This document shows, in pieces, positions 1 through 11,565 of a stretch of 64,000 nucleotides of DNA. Origin of the DNA: Mactra quadrangularis (Eukaryota > Mollusca > Bivalvia > Venerida > Mactridae); the NCBI GenBank assembly GCA_025267735.1, contig CM046299.1, forward strand, positions 24,950,468 through 25,014,467, written 5' to 3'. The position numbers and the translations under genes are program-made. The notes under the pieces are model-generated. The model was not told the origin of the DNA. It worked only from the letters and a program-made list of their open reading frames with translations, and did not search any database. Each line of letters opens with the position of its first letter. The first letter of the stretch is position 1.

Positions 1-2745
1 ATTTGTAAACCGACTTCAATAACATTCAACATAAGTTGTGAATGTGCTGAACACTTAATCCGTGACTAAACATTATGCAAATTAACACTGATTAAAAACT
101 TATAAAAATGTAAATGAAAAAAAGATAAGATTTCATAAGTGATTGACAAGACAGGTCAACCCACTGTACAGTTTTTTTAATAGCACTGTACAGTACCAGT
201 AATGTCTTAGCCATTGCTGACCGGCAAAATATATACCTCCCGATCATTCCACCAGAGCAAAAAGGAGGCATAAGACCTACTGACCACTCGAAAAATTGAG
301 TGTTCAGAACAATGACAGGTGTTTTCCTGGCTCAATGTAAAAGGAAGTCCATGCAATGTCAATCACGAAATCTCAACCTTAAAAACAGAAAAAATGCCTA
401 CTGATATATAACATTCAATAAATGCCAAAGTCTACATGAACGAATTAGCTTAACAGTATTTTATATTTAATTATTTGTGTTATAGCACTCAAAGCATGAT
501 TATTAATTGATTCATTTTAAGGGTACATGACATGCAGAGAAAAATAAAGAAATGATTCCACAATACTTAATCTTTTTTATAGGACGACAACAGGATGCTT
601 TATCGTAAAATAAAACATAGTATTGCATTAAGAATATACAAAAAACTAAAGTATTTCAATAACGTAAAAATATGTCTTAATATAAAACTTTAGTGGTATT
701 CAATTTGTTGCTGACTAAATATTAAAAATAGACAATGTGCATGATTAAAACAAGGTTCGTAAAAATTTGTAAACCGACTTCAATAACATTCAACATAAGT
801 TGTGAATGTGCTGAACATTTAATCCGTGACTTAACATTTAAAAAAAATACACTGATTAAAAACTTATAAATATGTTGACGACAAAAAGATAATATTTCAT
901 AAGTGATTGAAAAGACAGGTCAACCCACTGTACAGTTTTTTTTAAAAGCACCGTACAGAACCAGTAATGTCTTAGCCATTGCTGACCGGCGAAATATATA
1001 CCTCCCAATCATTCCACAAGGGCAATAAGGAGACATAAGACCTACTGACCACTCGAAAAAATTGAGTGCTCAGAACAATGGCAGGTGCTTTCCTGGCTCA
1101 ATGTAAAAGGAAGTCCATGTAATGTCAATCACGAAATCTCAACCTTAAAAACAGAAAAAAATGCCTACTGATGTATAGCATTCAATAAATGTCAATGTCT
1201 ACATGAACAAATTAGCTTAACAGTATAGTGCTCAAAGCAAGATCTTTGATTGCTTCATTTTTAAGCGTACATGTCATGCAGAGAAAAATAAAGAAATGAT
1301 TCCACAATACTTGTATGTTTTAAAGGATGACAACAGGATGCTTTATTGTGAAATAAAACATAGTATTGCATTAATAATATAAAAAATCTTAAGCATTTCA
1401 ATAAAATAAAAATATGTCTAAATATAGAAATTTAGTGGTATACAATTTGTTGCTGACTAAATATTAAAAATAGACAATGAGCATGATTAAAACAATGTTA
1501 GCAAAAATTTGTAAACCGACTTCAATAACATTCAACATAAGTTGTGAATGTGCTAAACATTTAATCCGTGACTTAACATTTAAAAAATTTACACTGATTT
1601 AAAACTTATAAAAATGTTGATGACAAAAAACAGGATTTCATAAGTGATTGACAAGACAGGTCAACCCACAGTACAGTTTTTTTAAAAGCACCGTACAGTA
1701 CCAGTAATGTCTTAGCCATTGCTGACCGGCGAAATATATACCTCCCAATCATTCCACAAGAGCAATAAGGAGGCATAAGACCTACTGACCACTCGAAAAA
1801 TTGAGTGTTCAGAACAATGACAGGTGTTTTCCTGGCTCAATGTAAAAGGAAGTCCATGCAATGTCAATCACGAAATCTCAACCTTAAAAACAGAAAAAAT
1901 GCCTACTGATATATAACATTCATAAAATGCCAAAGTCTGCATGAACGAATAAGCTTAACAGTATTTTATATTTAATTATTTGTGTTATAGCACTCAAAGC
2001 ATGATTATTAATTGATTCATTTTAAGGGTACATGACATGCAGAGAAAAATAAAGAAATGATTCCACAATACTTAATCTTTTTTATAGGACGACAACAAGA
2101 TGCTTTATCGTAAAATAAAACATAGTATTACATTAAGAATATACAAAAAAAACTAAAGTATTTCAATAACGTAAAAATATGTCTTAATATAAAACTTTAG
2201 TGTTATACAATTTGTTGCTGACTAAATATTAAAAATAGACAATGAGCATGATTAAAACAAGGTTCGCAAAAATTTGTAAACCGACTTCAATAACATTCAA
2301 CATAAGTTGTGAATGTGCTGAACATTTAATCCGTGACTTAACATTTAAAAAATTTACACTGATTAAAAAACTTATAAATATGTTGATGACAAAAAGATAA
2401 GATTTCATAAGTGATTGACAAGACAGGTCAACCCACTGTACAGTTTTTTTAAAAGCACCGTACAGTACCAGTAATGTCTTAGCCATTGCTGACCGGCGAA
2501 ATATATACCTCCCAATCATTCCACAAGAGCAATAAGGAGGCATAAGACCTACTGACCACTCGAAAAATTGAGTGTTCAGAACAATGACAGGTACTTTCCT
2601 GGCTCAATGTAAAAGGAAGTCTATGCAAAGCCAATCACCAAATCTTAACCTATATAACAGAAAAAAATGCCTACTGATATATGACATTCAATAAATGTCA
2701 ATGTCTACATGATCAAATCAGCTTAACAGTATTTTATATTAATTT
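1..2745. repeat. Tandem satellite, ~760-base unit, about 3.6 copies
   Basis: The word tttgtaaaccgacttcaata recurs at about 2, 766, 1508 and 2273, giving periods of about 764, 742 and 765 bases. The first copy is probably cut by the window edge and the last fades near 2745. Units 1 and 3 share a segment (ttatttgtgttatagcactc) that is missing from unit 2, so the copies alternate. Each unit also carries one diverged copy of the 90-base monomer found at 3160..5670 (gcagagaaaaataaagaaat, then a trace of ggatgctttatcgt). No coding frame was recognised; open frames here are chance. Confidence 0.9.
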
Positions 2746-3159
2746 TTTTGTGATAATGTTTTCTTACTAGCTACTATCAAGTCCTGTAAGACAGCGAAAC
2801 AATAGAGAATAATGGATGCTCCCGTTAGTAAATATCTGATTTAAAAAAACTTGGGTAAAATTTCAAAAATAAACTAAAAGAAAACAAAACAAAATACAGT
2901 ATTATTGGTTATAAATTTTCTTCCATCCAATGACTATATTTACCTTTAATACAGCAACAATAAAAGAACTATAAACAACAACGATTATCTTTTTGCCAAT
3001 TTATAATGAATAACATATGCTGGAGTCAAACATAAACAAAGAAAGTATAAGAAGCAGTAAACGAATTAAAGTGCAAAAGAAAGAATACTGATGTTCTTTT
3101 CTGTATTTAAAAAAACAATAAAACAAGATTTCATTACATAACTTGCATGTTGTTTTATT
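2746..3159. other. AT-rich junction between two satellites, no gene seen
   Basis: This is the AT-rich junction between the 760-base satellite and the 90-base minisatellite. I see no coding frame, RNA gene or repeat structure in it. Confidence 0.5.
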
Positions 3160-5670
3160 GATGCATTATATACTTTATAGCGAGGGATAGATGAGAGGCA
3201 GGGACAAAGAAAGAAATGATTCATACAAATACTTGTATGCTGTTTAAAGCAAAGCATTAGATGCTTTATAGTGCGGAGAAGATGTCAACTAGCGACAAAG
3301 AAAGAAATAATACCAACAAATACATGTACTTGTAAGGTGTTTAAAGCATGACTAAAGGATGCTTTACTGTGTGAACTAGATGTCTTACAGCGACAAAGAA
3401 TGAAATAATACAAAAAATACTTGTATGCTGTTTAAAGCATGGCTATTGGATGTTTTATTGTGCGGTGTAGATGTCATACAGCGACAAGGAAAGAATAAAA
3501 AAAACTTTGCTTGCTGTTTAAAGCATGGTTATTGGATGTTTTTGTGTGATGTGAAGTGATATAGCGACAAAAAGAGAAGTGATACAAAAGTACTCGTATG
3601 ATGTTTAAAGCATGGCTATTGGGTGTGGTATTGCGAGGCGTGAATGTCATGCAGCGTCAAAGAATTGGTCGTGTAAAATTCTTGTTTGCTTTTCAAAAGC
3701 ATGGCTTTAAGATGTGGTATTGTGTGGGGTAGACGTCATTAAGCGACAAAGAAAAAAATAATACAAAATTACTTGTATGCTCTTTAGAGCATGGCTATTT
3801 GATGTAGTATTGTCAAGCAAATGTCATATCGCGACAAAGATAGAAATAATTCAAACAAATACTTGTATGCTGTTTAAAGCATAGCATTGAATGCTTTATT
3901 GTGTGGGGTAGATGTCATATAGCGAATAAGAAAGAAGTAATACAAGAATACTTGTATGCTGTTTAAAGCATGGCTATTGCATGTTTTATTGTGTGGTGTA
4001 TATGCCATACTGCGACAAAGAAAGAATACAAAAAAACTTGATTGCTGTTTATAGCATGGCTATTTGGTGTGGTTTGTATGAAGTGAAGTGATATAGCGAC
4101 AAAGAGAGAAGTAATACAAAAATATCCGTAAGCTGTTGAAAGCATGGCTATGTGATGTTTTATTGCGAGGCATGAATGTCATACAGCGACAATATTTGGT
4201 CGTGCAAAAAACTTGTTTGCTTTGAAAAGCATGGCTATTGGGTATGGTATTGTGTGGGTAGATGTATACAGCGATAAAGAAAGAAGTAATACAAAATTAC
4301 TTGTATGCTGTTTAAGGCATGGCTGTTTGACGTTGAATTGTGCGGTGTATATGTCATATAGCGACAAAGAAAGAAGTAATACAAAAGTACTTGTATGCTG
4401 TTTAAAACATGGCTATTGGGTGTGGTATTGTGTGGGGTACATGTCATACAGCGACAAAGAAAGAGGTAATACAAAAATACTTGTATGCTGTTTAAAGCAT
4501 GACTTTTAGATGTTTATTGTTTTATTTAGTTAACGCCGTGTCAACACAATTTAGGTAATTTACGACGTCCAGTACACCTAACCTAGCTAAGCTTTTCTTA
4601 ACCATTGTCTATGACCAGTACTCTCCTTCCCTTCCACAAGGCCGGATACTTCCCCAAATTATCTAATCAATTGAGGAAATCGACATTATTGTCAAATTTA
4701 ATGGAAGGGTATAACCACCTCGGTAGGGATTCAAACCCGCACCCATTCGGGCAGAGTATTCAAATCCCGGCGTGACTTCTGCGCAATCGACCCGGGTTCA
4801 AGTATAATTGTATGAAGTAGATGTCCAATAGCGACAAGGAAAGAAATAGTACAAACTTAAACACGTTTGCTGTTTACGGAATGACTATTGGATACTTATA
4901 ATAGTATGGAGAAGATGTCATAGAGCGACGAAGAAAGAAGTAATATATATGAATAATGTTTGCTTTTAAAGAATGACAGTTGGATGCTTCATAGAGGGGG
5001 ATAGATGTCATACAGCGACAAAGAAAGAAATAATTAAGAAAAGATACTTGTTTGCTGTTTACAGCTTGACTATTGGATGTTGTATTGTCTGGGTAAATGC
5101 CATACAGCGACAAGGAGAGAAATGTTATATACAAATACACGAATGCTGTTTAAAACATGACTATTGGATGCTTTATTGTGAGAACCGATGTCATGCCGCG
5201 AAAAAGAAAGAAATGATAAAAAAATTGCTGTTTAAAGCATGACTTTTTGATGTTGTATTGTCTGGGTAGATGTCATACAGCGACAAAGAAAGAAATGTTA
5301 GAAACAAATAAGTGAATGCTGTTTAAAGCATGATTATTGGATGCTTAATTGTAAGAGTAGATCTCATTCAGCGACAAAGAAAGAAATGATACAAACATAT
5401 TTTTCTATGATGTTCAAAGCACAACTATCGGATGCTTTATCATGTGGACCGTCATATCATGTAGTGACCAAGAAAGAAATAATACAAACAAATCCTTTAT
5501 GGGGTTTAAAGGTCGACTTTTGTGTGCCCTATTGTGTTAGTAGATGGCATACAGCGACAAAGAAAGAATTTATCCATAAAAGTACTTGTATGGGGTTTAA
5601 ATGCAGTTTAGTTCATAAAGAATAGCGTGAAATGATTGCCATACAGCGGCAAGAAAAAATACCTAAAAGA
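3160..5670 (+). repeat. Minisatellite with ~90-base unit, about 25 copies
   Basis: A unit of 83-114 bases, mostly 88-92, repeats about 25 times. The core cagcgacaaagaaagaa is seen near 3391, 3479, 3562, 3650, 3741, 3829, 4010, 4093, 4183, 4360, 4450, 4922, 5013, 5105, 5278, 5370 and 5553. Each unit also carries atgctgtttaaagcat, whose five-base arms ATGCT/AGCAT can pair. Copies are diverged by point changes and small indels. Because the unit is close to 30 codons, chance frames run across several units. A SINE splits the array at 4528..4800. Confidence 0.9.
4528..4800 (-). mobile_element. tRNA-derived SINE inserted in the minisatellite
   Basis: On the minus strand this reads a tRNA-like head, a conserved body (ggaagggtataacc, ccattgtctatgaccagtac) and a 3' end with acacggcgttaac. 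It matches three other copies in this window (10670..10965, 24838..25110, 57495..57755). The head keeps only traces of the polymerase III A and B boxes. The 90-base satellite resumes on both sides, so the SINE is younger than the array. No clear target duplication was found. Confidence 0.85.
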
Positions 5671-6414
5671 AGTATGATGTTATAGGTAAACAGTTATTTT
5701 TGCGAGGAAAGAGTCATGCATAAGCCAGATTTTAAGGAAGAACACTATTCAGTAAATAAGTTTGTCAATAACCATGATGCTGGCTTTGCCGTTTGGTATG
5801 AACTATATTGTGATTAGACTATTATGAATCTTTGAAATGATCAACCAGAAATTTGTATAGTGATATTAAAGGATAGAAAAATAAACGATGTATGCATTAC
5901 AATCTAAGTTTGAACGTCTGTCGTATTGTATATAAACTTCTCATAGCTGAGCGGTATATCAGATATTGCTTTAAATTAAAGGGTTTGGTCAATGCCAAAC
6001 AAGAGTCTGGCTTAATGTTTCTTTGTGCTAGAACCATATTCACATTGTGTAGATATGAGGGATTATTCAAAGCAGAAATTATACCAAGCTTGAAGAAATC
6101 AATGTAAGTTAAAATAACCTGTGACATAATAAAACATATAATTCTCTGTCTCAGGTAGTCATGTGTACACTGTCCTCCAAAAGTTCCTCCATATTACAAG
6201 TAAATCAATAGACTATATCTGGAATTCAAATATTTGGGTACAAACAAACTTGCACTGTTACAATGAACACACGTGTAAAAAGAACAATAAAATTCAATCC
6301 ATAGTTCGTGCTGTTTAGCAATAATTTGTAGAAAACATATTTGTACCGTCTGTGCACGGACGAAAACCCATTAAATTTGAAATCCAGATTAGGTCTATTG
6401 CTACAAATTCCAAG
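5671..6414. other. Gene-free stretch
   Basis: This is AT-rich sequence between the minisatellite and the first CAGTGGTG element. Two overlapping short frames on opposite strands (5892..6127) show no recognisable domain, signal or splice context. I see nothing supportable here. Confidence 0.4.
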
Positions 6415-6662
6415 TATCAGTGGTGATTTCAAAAAATCTTACGAAGAAAATCTTCGTAAGTCAAAAGCAAGAAACATTAATAATACGCTCTTTTTTGGCT
6501 TATCAATTCTAAATATTATAGACTTGTGTAGAATTGTGTATACCTTTTGAATATCATATCATAGCTATGCTTATTAACCGTCTTACTTTGATGTGCTTAT
6601 TATACGAAACTATCTTACGAAGATTTTTTTCGATTTTTTTGTGTGAAAATCACCACAGGTCT
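6415..6662. mobile_element. MITE of a CAGTGGTG family, copy 1
   Basis: The left end reads tcagtggtgatttcaaaaa followed by cttacgaagaaaatcttcg. The right end reads cttacgaagatttttttcg and then aaaatcaccacagg, so the termini are inverted repeats. The interior shares ttgataagccaaa-like and tatgatatgatattcaaaag-like segments with copies at 13614..13800 and 54666..54910. It is about 250 bases with no coding capacity, and the superfamily is not clear. Confidence 0.75.
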
Positions 6663-7639
6663 GTAGAATTATTATATCATTGTTTATTTATTTCATTATT
6701 CATGCAATGGAAACAAATTTCTATTGGTACATTTCATTTTTTGAGTTGCAGCACAAGTTATAAATCAGCCTCCAAAACTACGGTCAATGTATCACAATGA
6801 ACCAATATCAAGTTTTAGGTAATTTTGTTATTTCATAATCAAAAGAAAAAGTATACAGATTTCAAAAGCAAACTAAGTATAAATTGATTGATCAATAAAT
6901 TGCTTTTACAACTTTTTTAAAACTCATTTGATTAGCATGTAAACTGTAAATGTGTGAAGGAACTTATGGCGAGCAGTGTATTTTGGTATAAATTTATATA
7001 AGAAATAAGACTTATCTTGTAACATGTGATCCAACTGCAACAACAACAACATTTACAACTATTGAAAGTACCATACATCATTATGGAAACAATACTCTTC
7101 GTATAATACACAAGTACTGTCAACTGATACATCAACCTGAAATTTGAACAAGTTTCTTCATATCATGTTTGTTTTCTAGTTTTACTATCACATTATTATT
7201 TTATGTCCATTTAAGGATAGAGAGGACCAAGTTTCGAACCCCATCACGCGCACTGCCAATTTTCTTGAGAAAGATATGAACCCACAGTTGGTTCACTCCA
7301 TTAAGGTGTGCATCTGCGAGGGAGGAACAATTTCGTTGCGCCAATATGTCAGCTGCACTAAGCAGTGTAAAAGACTTCCCAGGGAAATTGATGGATAGAT
7401 ACCATTAGCCAGATTTCCTATGTGGATTGATAGATATTTCTATGGGTTTAACACCGTAACACTACATTGTATTCTGAATAGATCATATCATGGTGTTCAG
7501 TCAACCTACTGGAGTTAGCTGTTAACAGGTTACAATGCACATACTTTCGTCAGACTTTCGACTGACGAATGCATTACATGACTTAAAAGCAGTAGAAAGA
7601 GGGAGTATGGCTGTAAATATCATTTCATGACCAAAGCCA
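6663..7639. other. Gene-free stretch with faint tRNA-like trace
   Basis: This is AT-rich sequence. Near 7230..7330 a segment with gtttcgaacccca on the plus strand resembles a polymerase III B box read from the other strand, so an old SINE fragment is possible. At about 7546..7570 a short hairpin occurs (CGTCAG..CTGACG). No gene was recognised. Confidence 0.35.
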
Positions 7640-7727
7640 CAAAGTACACCCTATCCGGGAATCAAACCCACATCCCTCGATCAGGAGACTTGCTTGCAAC
7701 CAACTGAGTTAGCCGGGTGACTATCTT
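7640..7727 (-). mobile_element. tRNA-derived SINE head
   Basis: Read on the minus strand, ggctaactcagttggttgca is an A-box-like start and gtgggtttgattcccgg is a B-box-like element, at tRNA-like spacing. The flanks do not form a complete acceptor stem, so this is a SINE head or tRNA relic and not a functional tRNA gene. Confidence 0.6.
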
Positions 7728-8470
7728 GATGCATACATACAAGAAGATGAGAAGTTGATAAAAGTACAATATTAAAGCAAAAAGCTTAGACTAACAAGAA
7801 CTATCAGAATAGACAGCTTGACTAAGTAAGTATTTGATAGTAAAAAAAATATTTCTATTCAAGATTTTGTAGACAAATAGACACGAATCTTGTCCATAAA
7901 GGAACATACATTTGAGGTTTAAGTAGATACCTTAAGAAATAATGAGCAATAGTATAGGTCGTTTGCGTTAAAGCTGGACCCCTAAAATCATGAAATATCT
8001 CAATATCTATCGGATGGAATTAACTTAAATTGTGTATGTGATCATAACTAGCATTTTCCTTCTCAAATCCAAATATTCAGAATTTTTCTTTAATTACATA
8101 ATATACTTCCCATAGACATGCAATGCAAATTTTGAAGCCAAAAAGAGTCTTTTGTTAAATGGGTATGTGCCATAATCAGAACAGCCACACAACAGTAGAT
8201 ACAAAATAATAGCAAATAATGAGGCCCGGTTAGAAATTGTATTTGATAACAAAGTATAACAGTACACTACTCAAAAGTTCTAAACCGCCACTAGATACAT
8301 GGCTTTGTTTTATAGTTAAATAATTAGGGAATGATTTTTTTCTATTCTAACATACAAGCCAATAATATTCTTACATTTATTTCAACAATTTATTCATATC
8401 ATATTAATATAACTCACAAAAAATAACGTAAACGTAAAAAGCCCCAAAATTGGGATTTCACAATTTTAAT

Positions 8471-9193
8471 TTAATGCAGAATGTGACCACCAGCAACTGC
8501 AACGACAGCCTGAGAGCGACGTCTCATGGACCTGACACAGTTAAATAGTTACTGTGTGCTGCAGACAATTGTCCAATACACGGGCAACCAGACGTGAAAG
8601 CTCTTGCAGCTTACCTTCCAATCTCCCATTTTTCCAGACCCGCACATTTTCATAGGTTTTAGGTCGGGAATTCCTGTCTGTCGGTATTTATCAATAAGTT
8701 GTTGAATGAAATAATGATGTCTATAGGCGGATCTAGCGGGGGTCAGGAGTTTCCGGAACCCCCTGAAATTTCAAAAATGTATCCGGCCATGAGTGTATTT
8801 TTTTAACTTCAAGCCGTTTAATTTTAAGTAGCATGAAGCAATTTTTTCTCGGCCTCGCTCCCCTCGCCGTATTTAACATAGATAAAATGGTTATGTAATA
8901 TCTTTTTTGAATATGTTACGTTATCCTGCAAACAGTGTACATGTATAATGTGGTCGTGGTTCGAACCTTTGGACCCCCTCTAGATAAAGAAAAAATCCTG
9001 GATCCGCCCCTGATGTCTATGGTATCTTCTCGCAATCTCATTCAAACACGCAAGGACATAAACAATCAAGTAGTACCTTTTTATGATAACAATGCGACCG
9101 CACGATTGATAATTGACATACCTGCCTTACAGAGGTACCAGGTTCGATCATTCCAACTGCAATAGCGCGTTCTTCAAGTCACATTCTCGCCAT
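8471..9193 (-). pseudogene. Tc1-family transposase, N- and C-terminal remnants
   Basis: On the minus strand, from about 9193, a frame reads RAIAVGMIEPGTSVRQVCQL. This fits the first DNA-binding helix-turn-helix of Tc1 transposases, with a stop codon at the fifth codon. At 8545..8471 a frame reads NCVRSMRRRSQAVVAVAGG and then HILH and stop, which is the typical Tc1 C-terminal tail (SMRRR.QAV...GGH). The DDE catalytic core that should lie between them is absent, and a hAT-type MITE sits in the gap. The transposase is therefore dead. Alternative identities are unlikely because both ends and the TA-flanked termini agree. Confidence 0.8.
8716..9019. mobile_element. hAT-type MITE with 8-base target duplication
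   Basis: The element spans 8724..9011 and is flanked on both sides by gatgtcta (8716..8723 and 9012..9019). This perfect 8-base duplication is typical of hAT insertions. Its ends are taggcggatc and ggatccgcccct. Related copies lie at 13100..13385 and 26719..27006. They share a tagcatgaagcaat-like core and the GGATCC ends. It is inserted inside the Tc1 element. Confidence 0.88.
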
Positions 9194-9859
9194 GTTTTGT
9201 GTTTTTCTTATGTCGTAACATGAATAATGGATGAAACGAAGACAAAAACCTGTGCAGCTTATTGCACGGGAATTTTGTGCTCATTTTATCGTAAAAGACA
9301 CATCCGTTCCGATTCACCGCACATTACTAAAACCGATGTCGGTATTTGCAAATACGATTCTGTAACTTGTGCTTGACAAACATGCAAAATGTCATATTTG
9401 AAAATGAAACGATGATCAAGTTATTCGATTTTATTTAGTGGCGGTTTAGAACTTTTGAGTAGTGTATATACACACACAAATATCATCATCACTGTCGTCT
9501 GTATCGTCAAATCTATACAAATTCTACACGTACGATTTTAAAGACGGGCATCTGCTTTATAATTCAGTAGACCGCCGAGTTTTTATTTAAGCGACAAATT
9601 TACAGTAAACGCACGGGACTTTGCATAAATACACTGGAAGTATGACAATGTTATAATCAGAACAGCTTACTTTACCTCCCTTCGGAACTTTGATAAAAAA
9701 TTCCATATTTTTTTAATTATACCTCATGAAAAACTTTTTTAAATCCTAGAAGGAAAAATTGAAATAAGATCGTATCAATTTTTTTAGCAAAATCTCTGTT
9801 ATAGTTTAAAAGATATTTACGGCAAATAGGGGTCCAGCGTTAACGCAAACGACCTATAG

Positions 9860-10669
9860 AAAAGTAACATAACATATTAGTTCAAGGGCAGATAATTCTT
9901 AAAATATTGCATTGACAGTTGTGAACCGTGTCACATGAGATGTGGCTGATAATAAGAAACACATACTTAAATTTTGAAGCTGATCACTTAGTAAATAAAG
10001 AAGTAACAGTGGGAGATAACTGAAAATATTGCTTTTAATCCTCGTCATATTAGATGTGGTTGATAATAAGGAACATATATAAAGTTTGAAGTTGATACCC
10101 TACGGAATATAAAAATTATAGTAAAAACTTTTACTGCACAAAAACTTAAATCTAAATCTGGACACGGACGCTGACGGCGGGATGAGTAGCAGAGCTCTAT
10201 ATATACTTCGTATAATCGAGCTCAAATGCATATATTGTTTACTTAGCTCTTATTCTTTAGATTATTATTAAATGAACAGCTATGTAACAGTAGATACACA
10301 ATAATAGCTAAATATGATAAGATATAACTGCCAACAGAAACTACGAAAGTTTATTCAGGTCTGGTACCCAAATCTGAAAGTCAAAATTGTATGACCTAAT
10401 GTCGATGTTCCAACATTGAATACACAGTATAATTCAAAAGATCGGCATATGCTTTACAATTAAGCAGACCGCCGAATGTGTATTTAAGTGACACATTTAC
10501 GATAAGCGCACTAATTTCGTACAATTAACATTGTAAGTATGTCAATTTTATAATCAGACCAGCCTATTATCCCTTCCTCTGTACTCTATATAAATACTGC
10601 GAATATTCTGCAGTACATCATAATTATGAAAGTTTATTTATTCGTCAAAAAAAAAAATCTTCATCCCAT
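9860..10669. repeat. Repeat-derived gene-free stretch
   Basis: Segment 10437..10620 is a diverged direct copy of 9545..9710 (shared gcagaccgccga-like, tataatcaga and acctccctt-like words), so part of the outer element's interior is repeated here. At 10120..10225 the run ggacacggacgctgacggcg is followed by gagctctatatatacttcg, which looks like a dispersed repeat end. No gene was recognised. Confidence 0.5.
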
Positions 10670-10965
10670 TTTATTTATTTATTTATTGGATTTAACGCCG
10701 TATCAACACAATTTAGGTCATTTCACGGCGTCCAGCGCACCTAACCTAGCTTTCCTGGACCATTGTCTATAACCAGTACTCACCTACCCTTCCACAAGGC
10801 CGGAAACCTCTCCATATTATCTAATTAATGGAGGAAAATCGACTTTATTGTCAAATTTTCATGGAAGGGTATAACCTCCCCGGGTGGGATTCGAACCCAC
10901 ACCCCTCAGACACGATATTCCAAATCCCGGAGCGCTACCAACTGCGCTTTCGACCCGGGTTTTGA
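10670..10965 (-). mobile_element. tRNA-derived SINE, near-complete
   Basis: On the minus strand the head reads gcgcagttggtagcgctccg-like sequence (A box) and gtgggttcgaatcccaccc (B box). The shared body follows (ggaagggtaggtgag, ggtgcgctggacgccgtg) and the 3' end acggcgttaaat. An (ATTT)n-like tail lies at 10670..10690, consistent with SINE priming. This is one of the best-preserved copies in the window. Confidence 0.88.
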
Positions 10966-11029
10966 ATCTTACACTGGTCTGATTTAAACAGTAAACTGTA
11001 GCGTGATCAAGTACACAAATTACTCTTTA

Positions 11030-11280
11030 CAGAACGTTACATAACGATACATTCGGAAATCCTCGGCCATTCACTGCGAATAACCTTATCTAATACACAA
11101 ATATGCGATCGTTAAGGCAATGAGTGATGTTTCAAAATTTACGGACTAAAAACGAAACATCACTCAATGCCTAAACGATCGCATATTTGTGTATTAGATA
11201 AGATTATTCGCAGTGAATGGCCGAGGATTTCCGAATGTATCGTTATGTAACGTTCTGTAACGTTCGCAGTAACTGAACTC
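11030..11280. mobile_element. Foldback element FB1 (long palindrome)
   Basis: This is an almost complete palindrome. The left arm starts agaacgttacataacgatac and attcggaaatcctcggcc. The right arm ends with the reverse complement (ggccgaggatttccgaatg, tatcgttatgtaacgttctg). The arms meet at gatgtttc..gaaacatc around a loop of about 20 bases. Related copies cluster at 49.57-52.18 kb. It has no coding capacity. Confidence 0.88.
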
Positions 11281-11314
11281 CCTACTGTTGTACGTGCAAC
11301 AGCTTATTTATAAT

Positions 11315-11565
11315 CTGTGTTTTTTTCTCAACTGTCAAAGCTTGACTATAACTTCACGGTGACTGAATATATTGTTTTTGTACTGACGGCCTGATTTTGA
11401 ATAAATATATCTTGACTAAAACATATCAAACGGCGTAAGCAGCTATGCTCGGTCATAGCACACTTCCGGAAACTCATGAATGTATCACGACGATATTTTT
11501 TACAGACGCATTCACCGTGAAATTATTCATGATTGACAGTTGAGAAAAAACGAACAATCGTAACT
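11315..11565. mobile_element. MITE with CTCAACTGTCAA ends, copy 1
   Basis: The left end reads ttttttctcaactgtcaaag and cttcacggtgactgaat. The right end is its inverted counterpart (cattcaccgtgaaattattc, gacagttgagaaaaaac). A second copy with the same interior lies at 50750..50995. Each copy lies within about 50 bases of a foldback element. Confidence 0.8.

Larger units (their letters stand above)
8263..9466 (-). mobile_element. Tc1/mariner-type transposon, internally deleted
   Basis: Inverted termini CACTACTCAAAAGTTCTAAA plus CCGCCACTA match at 8265 and 9464 over about 30 bases without a mismatch. Each is flanked by TA, the target duplication of the Tc1/mariner superfamily. The minus strand carries the first and last parts of a transposase (see 8471..9193). 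Removing the inserted MITE leaves about 0.9 kb, well below the roughly 1.3-1.7 kb of full elements, so the catalytic core has been lost. Confidence 0.88.
7953..9859. mobile_element. Outer inverted-repeat element of a three-level nest
   Basis: The termini match as inverted repeats. The left starts tataggtcgtttgcgttaa followed by gctggacccct; the right ends aggggtccagcgttaacg followed by caaacgacctata. One or two mismatches are seen over about 33 bases. The ends are flanked by TA. The element contains a Tc1/mariner-type element at 8263..9466, which contains a hAT-type MITE at 8716..9019. Without those insertions it would be about 0.7 kb and non-coding. Confidence 0.8.

Noticed and set aside
4213..5625. 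Frames of about 90-100 codons in the minisatellite
   Set aside because: They arise because the 90-base unit is about 30 codons. Copies shift frame freely and both strands are open.
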